A stretch of 64,000 bases of DNA from positions 124,001-188,000 of the forward strand of contig JAQTUE010000003.1 in assembly GCA_028710415.1 (NCBI GenBank), in the 5' to 3' direction. The notes under the pieces are model-generated. The model had not been told where the DNA came from. It saw nothing but the letters and a program-made list of their open reading frames with translations, and searched no databases. Source of the stretch: Paludibacter sp. Lineage in GTDB: Bacteria > Bacteroidota > Bacteroidia > Bacteroidales > Paludibacteraceae. Both the position numbers and the translations under genes were made by a program. Below, in pieces: positions 25,308 to 34,774 of this stretch (position 1 is its first letter; the number at the start of each line of letters is the position of its first letter).

Positions 25308-26330
25308 TTAATACCAAAAATCGGCATAAACCGGTAAATGATCTGAAAAACCTTCCTGATATTTAAAACCTGTGTAGGTTCTAAAAGGCTGTTGCCCCAT
25401 AAATGAACGATCGTTTTCAAGTAAAAAACCGGCATCGAATATATGTGCATGCTCCTGTGATGTAATAAATGACCCAGTATTCAGTAGATCCCCGGAAATA
25501 ATAATCTGGTCCAAGGCACCCCATTCACCTTTGTATTTATTGGTGCCTTTACCTTCCACATGCATTTTGTACATCAAATTATATAAATTGTTCGATGAAA
25601 GGGAACCTGTCAGAGGCTTTGCGTTTAAAACATCACTGATGCTTGAATTCGTCGGGTAATCATTAAAGTCACCCATGATTATGATTTTGGGATGTTTGCC
25701 GGCACTGAATATGCTATCCACTTTCGTTCGTAATACCGAGGCAACAAACTTTCTTTTATCCTGGGATTCTTTTTCACCATCCAGCCTTGATGGGAAATGG
25801 CACACAAAAACATTCAGTGTATCGCCCGTAGGTATTAATCCGGAAACAAATAAAATATCCCTTGTTTTCAGCTCCGGGTTTAATGGATATTGAATCCTTA
25901 TTGCCTGTTGATGTATTGGCTTAAACTGAATGGGCTGATAAAGTAATGCTACATCAATCCCCCTTGGATCTGGCGAGTCATAATGGATGTAGTTGTACCT
26001 GAAATTTTTCAAACCTGAATAATGAGTCAGATCATAAAGGCATTTGTTACTTTCGACTTCACACAATCCAACCAAAGCAGGTGCTTCCCAACCCCCGATA
26101 GCAGTAATTACTTTTGCAATATTTGCTTGTTTTTTCTGGTATTTAGCGTAATTCCATGCTCGTGTACCTGTAGGTAGAAATTCAGTGTCATTGGATACTG
26201 AATCGTGGACACAATCGAAGAAATTATCTACATTATAACACATGATCCTGAAATTCTGCTTATCCTGCTTTTGGGCAACGAGCTGAAAAGTCAACAACAG
26301 AGTTATTTGTAAAATAATCCCTTTATTCAT
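25308..26330 (-). CDS. Secreted endonuclease/exonuclease/phosphatase family protein
   Basis: 340 residues. The ATG at 26330 is chosen over one at 26357 because AGGAG lies five bases before it, the signal peptide then starts properly (MNKGIILQITLLLTFQLVAQ), and the longer form would overlap the preceding gene. The DNase I-like fold shows NVDNFFD, PALVGLCEVESN (catalytic Glu), DPRGIDVALLYQP, KIIIMGDFNDYPTNSS (Asp/Asn metal site) and EGFSDHLPVYADFW (catalytic His). An exported nuclease or phosphodiesterase for phosphate or nucleotide scavenging is likely. It follows a beta-helix lipoprotein gene by eight bases, so they share an operon. Confidence 0.9.
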   Translation of the reverse strand: MNKGIILQITLLLTFQLVAQKQDKQNFRIMCYNVDNFFDCVHDSVSNDTEFLPTGTRAWNYAKYQKKQANIAKVITAIGGWEAPALVGLCEVESNKCLYDLTHYSGLKNFRYNYIHYDSPDPRGIDVALLYQPIQFKPIHQQAIRIQYPLNPELKTRDILFVSGLIPTGDTLNVFVCHFPSRLDGEKESQDKRKFVASVLRTKVDSIFSAGKHPKIIIMGDFNDYPTNSSISDVLNAKPLTGSLSSNNLYNLMYKMHVEGKGTNKYKGEWGALDQIIISGDLLNTGSFITSQEHAHIFDAGFLLENDRSFMGQQPFRTYTGFKYQEGFSDHLPVYADFWY

Positions 26331-26338
26331 GCTCCTAA

Positions 26339-27808
26339 TTATTTTGTAGGTTGCCATTCATACGCACCGGCATCAGGAGCTCCATCGCTTAAACGGCTCT
26401 TCCCATTCAAATCAAGGGGATACTGAGCTGCAACATTCGGGTCTGCCAATCCACGGACCGGAGATACCGAATCAGGCATGAAATTAAAATACGTGTTTTC
26501 CTCTAAATTGTAACGTGTGCTTTTAAATATTGTATCTTTCCTTTCGGCCCAACGGATTTTAGTAAACTGGGGCAATTTTAGCGAGTCAGCTTTCTTAATA
26601 TAACAATGATCGAAAATTCCTTTGTATTGATCAAGAAATCTGGATGCTAAGCTGAATTCATTATCTTCATTACCACTGATCACGCAATTCCTGAAAACAG
26701 TTTCCATGGGTGATACACGATTCAAATTCATAATCATTACTGCTGGCTTCTTGTCCCTGGATATTGGTTCTACAGTACTGTTGTCGAAATAATTGGCAAT
26801 AGTACATTGTATAAAACTATGTTTTCCACCACTTAAATAGACGCTGTAGCTACTGGTATTTGATATTTCAGTATTTACAACCTGCACATTTCCATTCTGT
26901 ACGACTAATCCATAGAAATAGAAATTCTGAATACGGCAATCTGATATTTCTAAATTAGGGTTTGCATTTCTGTCATTATTAGAAAAATAAATCCCGACAT
27001 AGCCACTGTTCATATTTACATGTCTCAGAACATGTTTTCCGTCTTTCCCTAATAAATAAACTCCATCCCATTGACCGGCAATATTGTTGTAAGGAAACGG
27101 AGTTGCAAACTTGATTTTATCAAGACGGTCTCCACGCATAATAATAGGTTTCTCAGCAGTTCCTATTGCATTCAGATTCCCATAAACTTTCAGGTTGGCA
27201 TTATTATGAAAATATATTTTGCAGCCGGGATTTAATGTCAGGGTTTTATTTTGTGAGACAATCAAACTATCGTAAACCAGATACGGTAGGTCTTCTTTTA
27301 ATATAGTATCATCATTGTATCTTTTACCACGAAGGATTATAATATTTTGCCCGTAGGCCTGAAGTTTTACATTTTGCAAGACACCATTGGTCTGTAAAAC
27401 CAATGAATCTTTGATAATTACCGGTGAATTTGCATTGGTGGGATTTACGGTTACCGAAACAAAAACATACATGCTGTCTTTAGCCCGAATCTCGATATCA
27501 TTAAACTGGTTGTCAGCATTAATACTACCATCTACATTGATCTTGAACGAGGAAGTTTTACCTCCGGCAACTCCTATGTGGCTAATCTTTAAAGCGACAT
27601 TGTTATGATTGTAAATCATTATTTTTGAAGTTGCACTGCCCAAGGTGGTAAAGACAGTATCGAAATTCAACGTGTCATTGGAGAATGAAAGCTGGTATTT
27701 TGAATTTGTAGAAAAGTTCTCGTCATTACAAGCTGTAAATCCAATTGACATTATAAATAGAATTACAACAATGAACGAGAAATTTATTTTTCCTGAAATT
27801 GAGCTCAT
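26339..27808 (-). CDS. Right-handed beta-helix lipoprotein
   Basis: 489 residues. The signal segment ends in the lipobox IGFTAC. The N-terminal ~150 residues form a beta domain (YQLSFSNDTLNFDTVFTTLG, KDSMYVFVSVTVNPT) of a kind common in Bacteroidetes surface proteins. From about 170 to 470 the chain shows parallel beta-helix repeats with many Asn and Val (CKIYFHNNANLKVYGNLNAI, GYVGIYFSNNDRN). The end DAGAYEW is typical of this group. The protein is probably on the cell surface; no catalytic site is evident. Operon with the endonuclease-family gene downstream. Confidence 0.82.
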   Translation of the reverse strand: MSSISGKINFSFIVVILFIMSIGFTACNDENFSTNSKYQLSFSNDTLNFDTVFTTLGSATSKIMIYNHNNVALKISHIGVAGGKTSSFKINVDGSINADNQFNDIEIRAKDSMYVFVSVTVNPTNANSPVIIKDSLVLQTNGVLQNVKLQAYGQNIIILRGKRYNDDTILKEDLPYLVYDSLIVSQNKTLTLNPGCKIYFHNNANLKVYGNLNAIGTAEKPIIMRGDRLDKIKFATPFPYNNIAGQWDGVYLLGKDGKHVLRHVNMNSGYVGIYFSNNDRNANPNLEISDCRIQNFYFYGLVVQNGNVQVVNTEISNTSSYSVYLSGGKHSFIQCTIANYFDNSTVEPISRDKKPAVMIMNLNRVSPMETVFRNCVISGNEDNEFSLASRFLDQYKGIFDHCYIKKADSLKLPQFTKIRWAERKDTIFKSTRYNLEENTYFNFMPDSVSPVRGLADPNVAAQYPLDLNGKSRLSDGAPDAGAYEWQPTK

Positions 27809-27936
27809 ATAGTGCAGAATAGATTTTTTTGATATCTGTAAATAGGTTCAGTTATTTTTATGCAAATTTACGGTAAAAGATGGCATTATCATAATAATGA
27901 CTTACTTTTGTAGACCTAATTAAAAAAAATAATCCA

Positions 27937-28215
27937 ATGGCAAGCCGTAGAAAATTAAAAAAAACCATTAAATTTGTTTCATTTGAATTGATTACTGATA
28001 TTTATTTTCGGTATTTGACCTCAAAAGATACCGAAGCTAAAAAGATTGACGATTTAGTTGTTGACATTATGTCGCTGAATCGTGAGTATGTATTACGTGC
28101 TAATCGTCCTGATGGTAAAGACAATCCAAAACTTGTAAAAGCTTATTTCAGCAAATTGTTTGGTGATTGGCAAGCCGCCATGGAAAAAGTAATTAAAGAA
28201 ATTGAAAAGATTTAA
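27937..28215 (+). CDS. Small conserved basic protein, unknown function
   Basis: 92 residues, all predicted helix, strongly basic at the start (MASRRKLKKTIKF), with FELITDIYFRYL and KLVKAYFSKLFGDWQAAMEK. I recall this as a conserved Bacteroidales hypothetical family but know no function. A TACTTTTG element at 27903-27910 lies just upstream, with a poor TGG in place of the -33 TTG. It ends in a terminator shared with the convergent porT gene. Confidence 0.75.
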   Translation: MASRRKLKKTIKFVSFELITDIYFRYLTSKDTEAKKIDDLVVDIMSLNREYVLRANRPDGKDNPKLVKAYFSKLFGDWQAAMEKVIKEIEKI

Positions 28216-28221
28216 TACATA

Positions 28222-28259
28222 AAAAGAAACAATAGAACTATCTGTTGTTTCTTTTTTTT
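28222..28259. terminator. Terminator between the small basic protein gene and porT
   Basis: AAAGAAACAATAG pairs with CTGTTGTTTCTTT (one G-T pair) and is followed by Ts on the plus strand; As precede it, so it could also serve the minus-strand porT gene. Confidence 0.75.
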
Positions 28260-28279
28260 AACTCTCTTTTATAATGTTC

Positions 28280-28972
28280 TTATTCAAAATTAAAACTCAA
28301 CGTGATCATTCTTGAAGTCAGCCGCTGTATTATCTTTGTATAAACTTCATCTTTCGGGTTTAGCCCGGAACGTTGGTGAGTTAACATGTCATTAAATCCG
28401 ATAGAGTATTTTAATTCAGGTGCCAGTTTGAAAAACGAAAAATAAATATCGCACCCTACTCCAAATTCTGTATAAAAATCAAATGGTTTTAATAGCACCG
28501 GATTCTCAGCATTAGCTGCAGTTGCTAAATCGTAACTAATTCCCACACCACCAATTAAATAAGGACGGTAATTCCCTTTCCTCTCAGCACTGTATTTCAA
28601 ATAGATTGGCAGGCAAATTGGAATCGAAGATATAGTCAATGATCTGGTTGAAGTTAAGTCAGTGAATATACTATCAGGATAACTTAATTCCCTCTCGCCA
28701 AAATGTAGTGTTGGAGTAAAGCGAAGGTTCAAATAGCGGTTCAGCCTCAGGTCACTAATAATCCCTACCGTAAATCCTGGTTTAAGCGTTGAAATTCTCG
28801 CACTCTCAGTGGGCGTAACACTGAAATCCATGGTGTTGATCCCGAGTAAAAACCCAAAATGAATAGTTTTTTGATCCACGTAAGGCAAATTTCCTTCTGC
28901 CTGCATTGTCGTGCATATTCCTAGCATAATGTATGCCAACAGAATATATTTCTTAAGATTATGAATGACCAT
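28280..28972 (-). CDS. porT: Type IX secretion system outer-membrane protein PorT
   Basis: 230 residues. A signal segment (ILLAYIMLGICTTMQA) leads into an eight-stranded outer-membrane beta-barrel ending in Phe (MITLSFNFE). PorT/SprT features are TIHFGFLLGINTMDFSV at the first strand, LRLNRYLNLRFTPTLHFGER, YLKYSAERKGNYRPYLIGGV and the C-terminal strands. PorT is a required accessory of type IX secretion, which agrees with the several sorting domains encoded in this window. It has a consensus promoter of its own and is not next to the menaquinone methyltransferase gene often found beside it. Confidence 0.88.
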   Translation of the reverse strand: MVIHNLKKYILLAYIMLGICTTMQAEGNLPYVDQKTIHFGFLLGINTMDFSVTPTESARISTLKPGFTVGIISDLRLNRYLNLRFTPTLHFGERELSYPDSIFTDLTSTRSLTISSIPICLPIYLKYSAERKGNYRPYLIGGVGISYDLATAANAENPVLLKPFDFYTEFGVGCDIYFSFFKLAPELKYSIGFNDMLTHQRSGLNPKDEVYTKIIQRLTSRMITLSFNFE

Positions 28973-28996
28973 ATTTTTCGTTCGTTAAGTAAAATA

Positions 28997-29027
28997 CAAA
29001 CGTACAATAATATAGATTATTGCACAA
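28997..29027 (-). promoter_or_regulatory. Bacteroidetes-type promoter of porT
   Basis: On the minus strand: TTG (29027-29025), a 20-nt spacer, TACGTTTG (29004-28997). An exact fit to the Bacteroidetes consensus, just upstream of the porT start. Confidence 0.65.
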
Positions 29028-29030
29028 TAA

Positions 29031-29414
29031 TTTGAGGAACTATTTTAATTCATTTTATTAATTTATGTTGAAAGCAGACCATAAAACCCGAATGACCTCA
29101 GAACATACTGTTTTTCAATCCCGATATGAAAATAATACAAAAGGTCAGGTTAGGAGTATTATAATGCTATATAAAAGGAAGCCAGGGTTCTTAAACTGCC
29201 TACCTGAAAAGCAATCCGTGATAGAGCCAGACCATTTTCATTCATTTGATTCTGTGTTTTTTGATGTTTAGCACGATAACATTAATATCAAAAAACAAAT
29301 TATAACAATCAAAACACCCATATTTTGTGGTTTGCTTACCGCCTATCTTTGGCTCGGAAATAAATCAATTATTTCCAAATACCTTTTATTCATCTAATAC
29401 TAATTTAATTTATT
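29031..29414. other. Intergenic stretch before the secreted module protein
   Basis: About 380 bases. A 68-codon open frame at 29065-29271 has no recognisable features and is not called. TATCTTTG at 29344-29351 is a likely -7 element for the next gene, with a TTTTG 16 nt upstream instead of the usual 19-21. Confidence 0.45.
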
Positions 29415-31361
29415 ATGAAAAAAATTACATTCTTAGGGATTCTTATGTTCCTGTCTCTTTTTAGCTTTACAGCAAATTCACAAATCTATTTTGATTTATC
29501 TACTGTTGGAGGTTCAATAAGTATGGGCTATGATGCTGTAAATACAGAACAAGCAAAAGCTGTTGATGTTCGTTGGATAACCGCAGTAAGTTTTCCTGGA
29601 TCCAATACTTCCGGCAAATGTTCTTCTGTAACTTCAACATTTAATATTATTAATACCCGTTCACTTGAATTTTGGTTAGCTAAGTGTGATGTCATGGTTA
29701 TTAATGCCAATATTGCTACAGGTCGTGGGATAACTTATTCCATAGATGGCGCAAGTGCAGTAACACTCAATGGTACTAATGCTTGTAATGATTTTTCTAT
29801 TGCTATAAACAAAGAAGTGCCTTGTAAAATCAAAATTACGGGTATAAATTCTAGCAGTGCATATGTTTCATTATTCAATTTTTCATATACATCTAAAACA
29901 ACACCTTCAGTTTTTTTAACATCCGGTTCAAATGCACAAACATTGTATCAAACACAAACAATTAAATCAATAGTCTATCAATATGCAGGCACAGCAATTT
30001 CTGGGACCTTAACATGGACTGGTACTAATGATAGCAACACGCCACCCGATGGAATAACAGTTACAACAAATACGACTGCTAAAACTATCACAATTTCCGG
30101 AGCATTAAATGCTTTAGGAACTTACGGATATTCTGTTACTTCTACGGATGGTACAAATACAACAGCTGCACTTACAGGAACATTAAATACAAAAACTACC
30201 ACGAAATATAAGATGGCCTATATTTCTAACGTGACAAGTGGTGCACCTGCAGCAGGAGACTTATATTTTATAAACGGTTTTAGCAATAATCCTGGTAATG
30301 ACGGCCTTTCGAAAGATTTCGACCTGACATATATTAATGCAACTGATACCGGAATTGATTATTCTATCTATGATGTCATCCTTGAGAGTTCAATTCCAGC
30401 TTCTGGTAGTGCCGGATTAGCTGAACTTAAAACAAAATGTTTGTCAAAACCATTTGTAAACATGAAGGAATTTCAGTTACAAGCATCAGCCTGGGCCTGG
30501 GGAATTCCAGCCAATACTTCTGTTACGACTATCGTTGTTCCTGATGCAGCAAAAATACATCCAATGTATTCCGGTATAACTTTTAGTGGTGCATTATCCA
30601 ATGAAATAATATTGACAACTGCTACTTCAGGAAATATGGCTGTAAATTTAACTGCTTGGTCGGGAACTCCAACTCCTGTAGTTCCAACAGTTTTATCTTC
30701 AGTGAAAGGAATAACCGGACTTGGTGGTTATTTCGAAATTCCTGTTGGAACAACCATGAATGGAATGTCAACACCTACTTCAGCAAAACAAATAGTTTTA
30801 GGTTTAAGTGAAGCTACCTTCAATACCACTAATCTTCTAACAGCAGATGCAATTGCTTTAGCAGTTAATGCTGCAAAGTATGTTATCGCACCTGTACCAA
30901 CAATAAGTTTAACTTCAGGCTCAAGTGCACAAACTAAACTTCCAAATACTGCGATTACAAATGTAATTTATACCTATGGTGGAACCGTATCGTCAACAAA
31001 TATTATATGGACCGGCACAGCTAATTCTACAACAGCTCCTGATGGCATTACGGTTACTACTGATGGCGCTGCTAAAACAATTTCAATTAGTGGCACTCCA
31101 ACTACCGAAGGTGTTTATGGGTATACTGTTTCTGCTACAGACGGTGCTTTAGCACCTTCACTCTCTGGATTATTTACAATCACCATTAATACCGGCGTTC
31201 AAAGTTTTCAGAATTCTAAAACAATATCTTCTAAAGAATTTTTTGATATCACTGGTAAAAAAGTAAATGAATACAGTCGTGGTTTGTTGATTGAAAAATC
31301 AATTTATACCGATGGGTCAAACTCTTTTAAAAAGGTTTATCGTGGTGAAATTCAACAATAA
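29415..31361 (+). CDS. Secreted multidomain protein with two immunoglobulin-like modules, unknown function
   Basis: 648 residues. After a signal peptide (MKKITFLGILMFLSLFSFTA) comes a ~140-residue beta domain (YFDLSTVGGSISMGYDA) that may bind carbohydrate. Then an Ig-like module (about 165-255), a ~235-residue middle domain that I do not recognise (YKMAYISNVTSGAPAAGDLY to LLTADAIALAVNAAKYVI, alpha/beta in character), and a second Ig-like module (about 497-592). The modules match those of the PL1 protein at the far end of the locus (WTGT, GITVTT, KTISISG). The C-terminal EFFDITGKKVNEYSRGLLIE resembles a short type IX sorting domain. First gene of the pectin locus; a surface role in glycan binding or breakdown is inferred. 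Confidence 0.75.
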   Translation: MKKITFLGILMFLSLFSFTANSQIYFDLSTVGGSISMGYDAVNTEQAKAVDVRWITAVSFPGSNTSGKCSSVTSTFNIINTRSLEFWLAKCDVMVINANIATGRGITYSIDGASAVTLNGTNACNDFSIAINKEVPCKIKITGINSSSAYVSLFNFSYTSKTTPSVFLTSGSNAQTLYQTQTIKSIVYQYAGTAISGTLTWTGTNDSNTPPDGITVTTNTTAKTITISGALNALGTYGYSVTSTDGTNTTAALTGTLNTKTTTKYKMAYISNVTSGAPAAGDLYFINGFSNNPGNDGLSKDFDLTYINATDTGIDYSIYDVILESSIPASGSAGLAELKTKCLSKPFVNMKEFQLQASAWAWGIPANTSVTTIVVPDAAKIHPMYSGITFSGALSNEIILTTATSGNMAVNLTAWSGTPTPVVPTVLSSVKGITGLGGYFEIPVGTTMNGMSTPTSAKQIVLGLSEATFNTTNLLTADAIALAVNAAKYVIAPVPTISLTSGSSAQTKLPNTAITNVIYTYGGTVSSTNIIWTGTANSTTAPDGITVTTDGAAKTISISGTPTTEGVYGYTVSATDGALAPSLSGLFTITINTGVQSFQNSKTISSKEFFDITGKKVNEYSRGLLIEKSIYTDGSNSFKKVYRGEIQQ

Positions 31362-31388
31362 TCAATAAGTATTTTTTTTAATTTATTT

Positions 31389-31420
31389 TTACGCGTTGCA
31401 AGTCACTTTGTAACGCGTAA
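31389..31420. terminator. Hairpin after the module protein gene
   Basis: TTACGCGTT (31389-31397) pairs with AACGCGTAA (31412-31420), and pairing continues with small gaps into the loop. The T-run after it is weak, so it may be a terminator or a processing/attenuation site before the GH105 gene. Confidence 0.55.
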
Positions 31421-31461
31421 TTACTTTTAATATCAAAATAAGATAGGTTCAACAAAGTTCT

Positions 31462-32901
31462 ATGAAAAAATATTTCTTGCTTTTAATTATTTGCAGTTAT
31501 CAAGTTGGTGTATCAAATGCCCAGGTTCTACCTACCAGGCAACAGGTCCTGGAAAAAATGATATCTGCCAATTCCTATTTTATAGCGAAATGGCCGGATC
31601 CCTCTGTTAACATCGTGACTAATAAGAGCCGTCCAAGTAATTTATGGACACGGGGAACATATTATGAAGGTTTGATGCAGCTTTATTACCTGACCCAGGA
31701 TGCATCGCTTTATAAATATTCTGTTGATTGGGGTACTTCCCACTTGTGGCAACCTACCTATACAGGAACTGTGGCAACCCGGATTGCTGATAATCAGTGT
31801 TGCGGACAGACATACCTTGAGCTCTTTAATTTAGATCCAACAGAAACTGAACGTATTGCTACCATGCAAACCAGTATCGATGCCATGGTAAATTCCACGA
31901 AAGTGAATGACTGGTGGTGGGTTGATGCTTTGCAAATGGCTATGCCGGTGTTTGCAAAATTCGGGGTCATCAAGAATGATGCAAAGTATTTTGAGAAAAT
32001 GTATGATTTGTACAACTATACGAAAAATCTTGCCAAAGGTTCAGGCCTGTACAATTCGTCCGACTCACTTTGGTATCGCGACAGTACGTATTTACCCCCA
32101 AAAACAAGTCCTAACGGGTTGCCTGTTTATTGGTCCAGAGGGAATGGTTGGGTTTTTGCAGCATTGACCCGCACGCTGGATGTACTCCCGTTCAGTGCAC
32201 CCCACCGGGATGATTATGTGGTTACTTTCAAACAAATGGCTGCCAAGCTAATCAGGCTTCAACGTCCCGATGGATTTTGGAATTGCAACCTGGGCGATCC
32301 GAATGATTTTGGAGGTAAGGAAAGTTCCGGAACCGTTTTCTTTACATTCGGTTTGGCCTGGGGAATTAATCATGGCCTGCTGGATTCAATAACTTATTCA
32401 CCCTATGTAGCTAAAGCCTGGAATGGCCTGGTTAATGATGCTCTTCACACGGATGGCAGCATTGGGTATATGCAATCTTCCGGAAGTAAACCGGCGGATG
32501 GGCAACCTTTATCGTATACAAAAATGTCCGATTTTGAAGATTTTGGATTAGGTGGCTTTCTGCTGGCAGGTAGTGAAGTCTATCGATTGTGCTCCGATAC
32601 AAAGAATTCAACAGGCATTAATCTCCAGGGGAATAACGAATTCAAACTGTGTGCATACCCAAATCCGTTTTCGGATCAGCTCAATATAAAATGTACCACG
32701 AAATCAAAAAATCCTGTTTTAATAATCCTGAATGCATCAGGTGAACAGGTTTATAGATTTAATTCAGCAACTAAGATCGGTGATACTTTGATTTGGAATG
32801 GAAAATCTAATAATGGTACATTACTTTCCAACGGAATGTATTTTATTTATCTTCAGGATGGTGACAAAAGACAATTGATAAAAATAGTTTTGATGAGGTA
32901 A
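31462..32901 (+). CDS. GH105/GH88-type unsaturated (rhamno)galacturonyl hydrolase with type IX sorting domain
   Basis: 479 residues. It removes the unsaturated uronic acid left at the non-reducing end of oligosaccharides by pectin lyases. The signal peptide ends near residue 20. The (alpha/alpha)6 domain (about 25-375) shows LWTRGTYYEGL, RIADNQCCGQTYL (Asp110), DWWWVDALQMAMP (Asp155, matching the catalytic Asp of YteR-type enzymes), YWSRGNGWVFAAL and FEDFGLGGFLLA. The last ~80 residues (YPNPFSDQLNIKC to KIVLMR) are a type A type IX sorting domain. Surface display of a GH105 enzyme is unusual, since many are periplasmic, so cleavage may happen outside the cell. Confidence 0.92.
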   Translation: MKKYFLLLIICSYQVGVSNAQVLPTRQQVLEKMISANSYFIAKWPDPSVNIVTNKSRPSNLWTRGTYYEGLMQLYYLTQDASLYKYSVDWGTSHLWQPTYTGTVATRIADNQCCGQTYLELFNLDPTETERIATMQTSIDAMVNSTKVNDWWWVDALQMAMPVFAKFGVIKNDAKYFEKMYDLYNYTKNLAKGSGLYNSSDSLWYRDSTYLPPKTSPNGLPVYWSRGNGWVFAALTRTLDVLPFSAPHRDDYVVTFKQMAAKLIRLQRPDGFWNCNLGDPNDFGGKESSGTVFFTFGLAWGINHGLLDSITYSPYVAKAWNGLVNDALHTDGSIGYMQSSGSKPADGQPLSYTKMSDFEDFGLGGFLLAGSEVYRLCSDTKNSTGINLQGNNEFKLCAYPNPFSDQLNIKCTTKSKNPVLIILNASGEQVYRFNSATKIGDTLIWNGKSNNGTLLSNGMYFIYLQDGDKRQLIKIVLMR

Positions 32902-33365
32902 TCAGGATATTATGAATTTAAAATATTCGAAATTATTAGGACTTTTTTATACAGACGGGAAACGATCCTGTTGATTTCGATGGGTTTTCTGCAATGACTA
33001 AGGACACTTCCCAAAACAGGAACTTGAATGGCTGGTGGTTGAATTTATTGCGATGTATTTCAGGTCTAATCTCAACTATATAGCTGTCTTAAACTGTACA
33101 ATTGATCATATTGGTTTTATTAATTTCAAGAAATATACTTTAGTGGAGGTGTCCGGATAAAAAATAATATCTTTTAATTATCATTTTTGTAGAGATGCAA
33201 ACTCACGGGTGGTTAAATTCGGTATAAACCAGAATGAATAAGCGATTAGCATTAAACCATAGGGTGTAAATTCAGTCTGATGATACTCATATCCATACAT
33301 TTTCAAAATAATCAATTCTAATAATTTTTATTCTTCTTTTTCGAGAAGAAAATTCTTTTTTTATC
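32902..33365. other. Gene-free stretch with a possible decayed coding remnant
   Basis: About 460 bases. Between about 32950 and 33140 the base composition and short frames (for example DFDGFSAMTKDTSQNRN in one frame) look like decayed coding DNA, but stops interrupt every frame and I cannot name a parent gene. No strong promoter match was found before the PL1 gene. Confidence 0.35.
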
Positions 33366-34619
33366 ATGAAAAAATTCTTTTTATTTTTGGGTTTAGCTCT
33401 TTGTGTCAGTTTTCTATCAGCCCAACAAATTGCATTCCCCGGTGCAGATGGTTTTGGTAAATATGCCAAAGGTGGTCGTGGAGGATCAGTATATCATGTT
33501 ACCAACCTGAATGATTCAGGGACGGGTTCCTTCAGGGATGCTGTGAGTCAACCCAAACGTACTGTAGTATTTGATGTTAACGGAGTGGTTAAGATTCAAA
33601 GCAAAGTGACTGTTTCTTCTTTTATTACCATTGCAGGTCAAACGGCTCCCGGTGATGGCATTGTAGTATATGGCAATGGCATTTCAATGACCGGTGCAAC
33701 TGATGTTATCATTCGGTATATCCGTTTCAGAGGCTCAGTTACGATGGGTAAAGGAGTTTGTACCGTTTCCTCAGATAATACAAAAGATATCATTTTTGAT
33801 CATGTGTCAATTGAATGGGGGCGTTGGGATAATTTTCACATCAAAGACAGCAAGGATATCACTGTTCAGTATTGTTTGTTAGGGGAAGGTATCAACCCGC
33901 AAATGTTTGGTGCACTGCTCGAAAATCCAACAAATATAACCATACACCATTGCCTGTGGGTGGACAATCAAAGCCGCAATCCAAAAGCAAAGGCAGGAAT
34001 TGAAATCATCAATAATGTTATTTATAATTGGGGCAGTAATGGTCTGGTAGGTGGCCATTCAGGAGCCTTGCATCATCAGGATATCATAAACAATTATTTT
34101 ATTGCAGGACCTAATTCCAGCCATGCTTTTATAGGAATGTTCTCGGCTACCGATCATGTTTATCATTCCGGGAATAAAGTGGATATGAACAAAGATGGAG
34201 CCTTGAATGGTCGTGTAATAACCGACGAGGATTTTATAAAAACAGGAGCTACACTTGAACCAAAAACTCAAAACTCTTCATTTGCATTATCGGGCATTGA
34301 ACTGCCGGAAGTTGCCTACAAAAATGTGTTGGCTCAGGCAGGAGCTTCATTAAAGCGTGATGATATCGACAGTCGACTTGTTGGTTATGTGAAAACCCTG
34401 GGAACAAATGGGATGGTTATTAAAGCTGAAGCTGAAGTGGGTGGACAAAAGGAGTATAAACCGGCAAAAGCAAAGAATGATACCGATGGTGATGGGATTC
34501 CGGATAGTTGGGAATCAAAGCATCATTTAAACCCGAAAGATCCGGCAGATGCTGTTTTAGTTAAGCAAGATGGATTTACAAATCTTGAAGAATACTTAAA
34601 TGAATTAGCTATCAAGTAA
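33366..34619 (+). CDS. Pectate lyase family 1 protein
   Basis: 417 residues. Cleaves polygalacturonate by beta-elimination with calcium. The signal peptide ends at about residue 20 (SFLSAQ), followed at once by the Bacteroidetes PL1 start FPGADGFGKYAKGGRGG and VYHVTNLNDSGTGSFRDA. The parallel beta-helix carries ITIAGQTAPGDGIVVYGN, DIIFDHVSIEWGRWDNF (Ca-binding Asp) and HHCLWVDNQSRNPKAK, with Arg204 the likely catalytic base. The C-terminus has an EF-hand/thrombospondin-3-like Ca motif (NDTDGDGIPDSWE). There is no type IX domain, so it may be periplasmic, unlike the large PL1 at 59927. Confidence 0.93.
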   Translation: MKKFFLFLGLALCVSFLSAQQIAFPGADGFGKYAKGGRGGSVYHVTNLNDSGTGSFRDAVSQPKRTVVFDVNGVVKIQSKVTVSSFITIAGQTAPGDGIVVYGNGISMTGATDVIIRYIRFRGSVTMGKGVCTVSSDNTKDIIFDHVSIEWGRWDNFHIKDSKDITVQYCLLGEGINPQMFGALLENPTNITIHHCLWVDNQSRNPKAKAGIEIINNVIYNWGSNGLVGGHSGALHHQDIINNYFIAGPNSSHAFIGMFSATDHVYHSGNKVDMNKDGALNGRVITDEDFIKTGATLEPKTQNSSFALSGIELPEVAYKNVLAQAGASLKRDDIDSRLVGYVKTLGTNGMVIKAEAEVGGQKEYKPAKAKNDTDGDGIPDSWESKHHLNPKDPADAVLVKQDGFTNLEEYLNELAIK

Positions 34620-34774
34620 TAAAGAATCATCTTAATATAGAATTAATAATGGGTATTTCATTTTCTTCTTATACCTTAGCGTATTAGTTTCATTCAGGTG
34701 AGTTCTATTGAAATATTCAAAATACACCTCGGTTTGAAGAAAAACAAATCTTTAAAGTTTAAAAATATCATTCC

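Noticed and set aside
29065-29271. 68-codon plus-strand open frame before the module protein
   Set aside because: Composition and sequence show no domain, signal peptide or plausible partner; probably chance.
32902-33365. A functional gene between the GH105 and PL1 genes
   Set aside because: All six frames are broken by stops; at most a decayed fragment of unknown origin.
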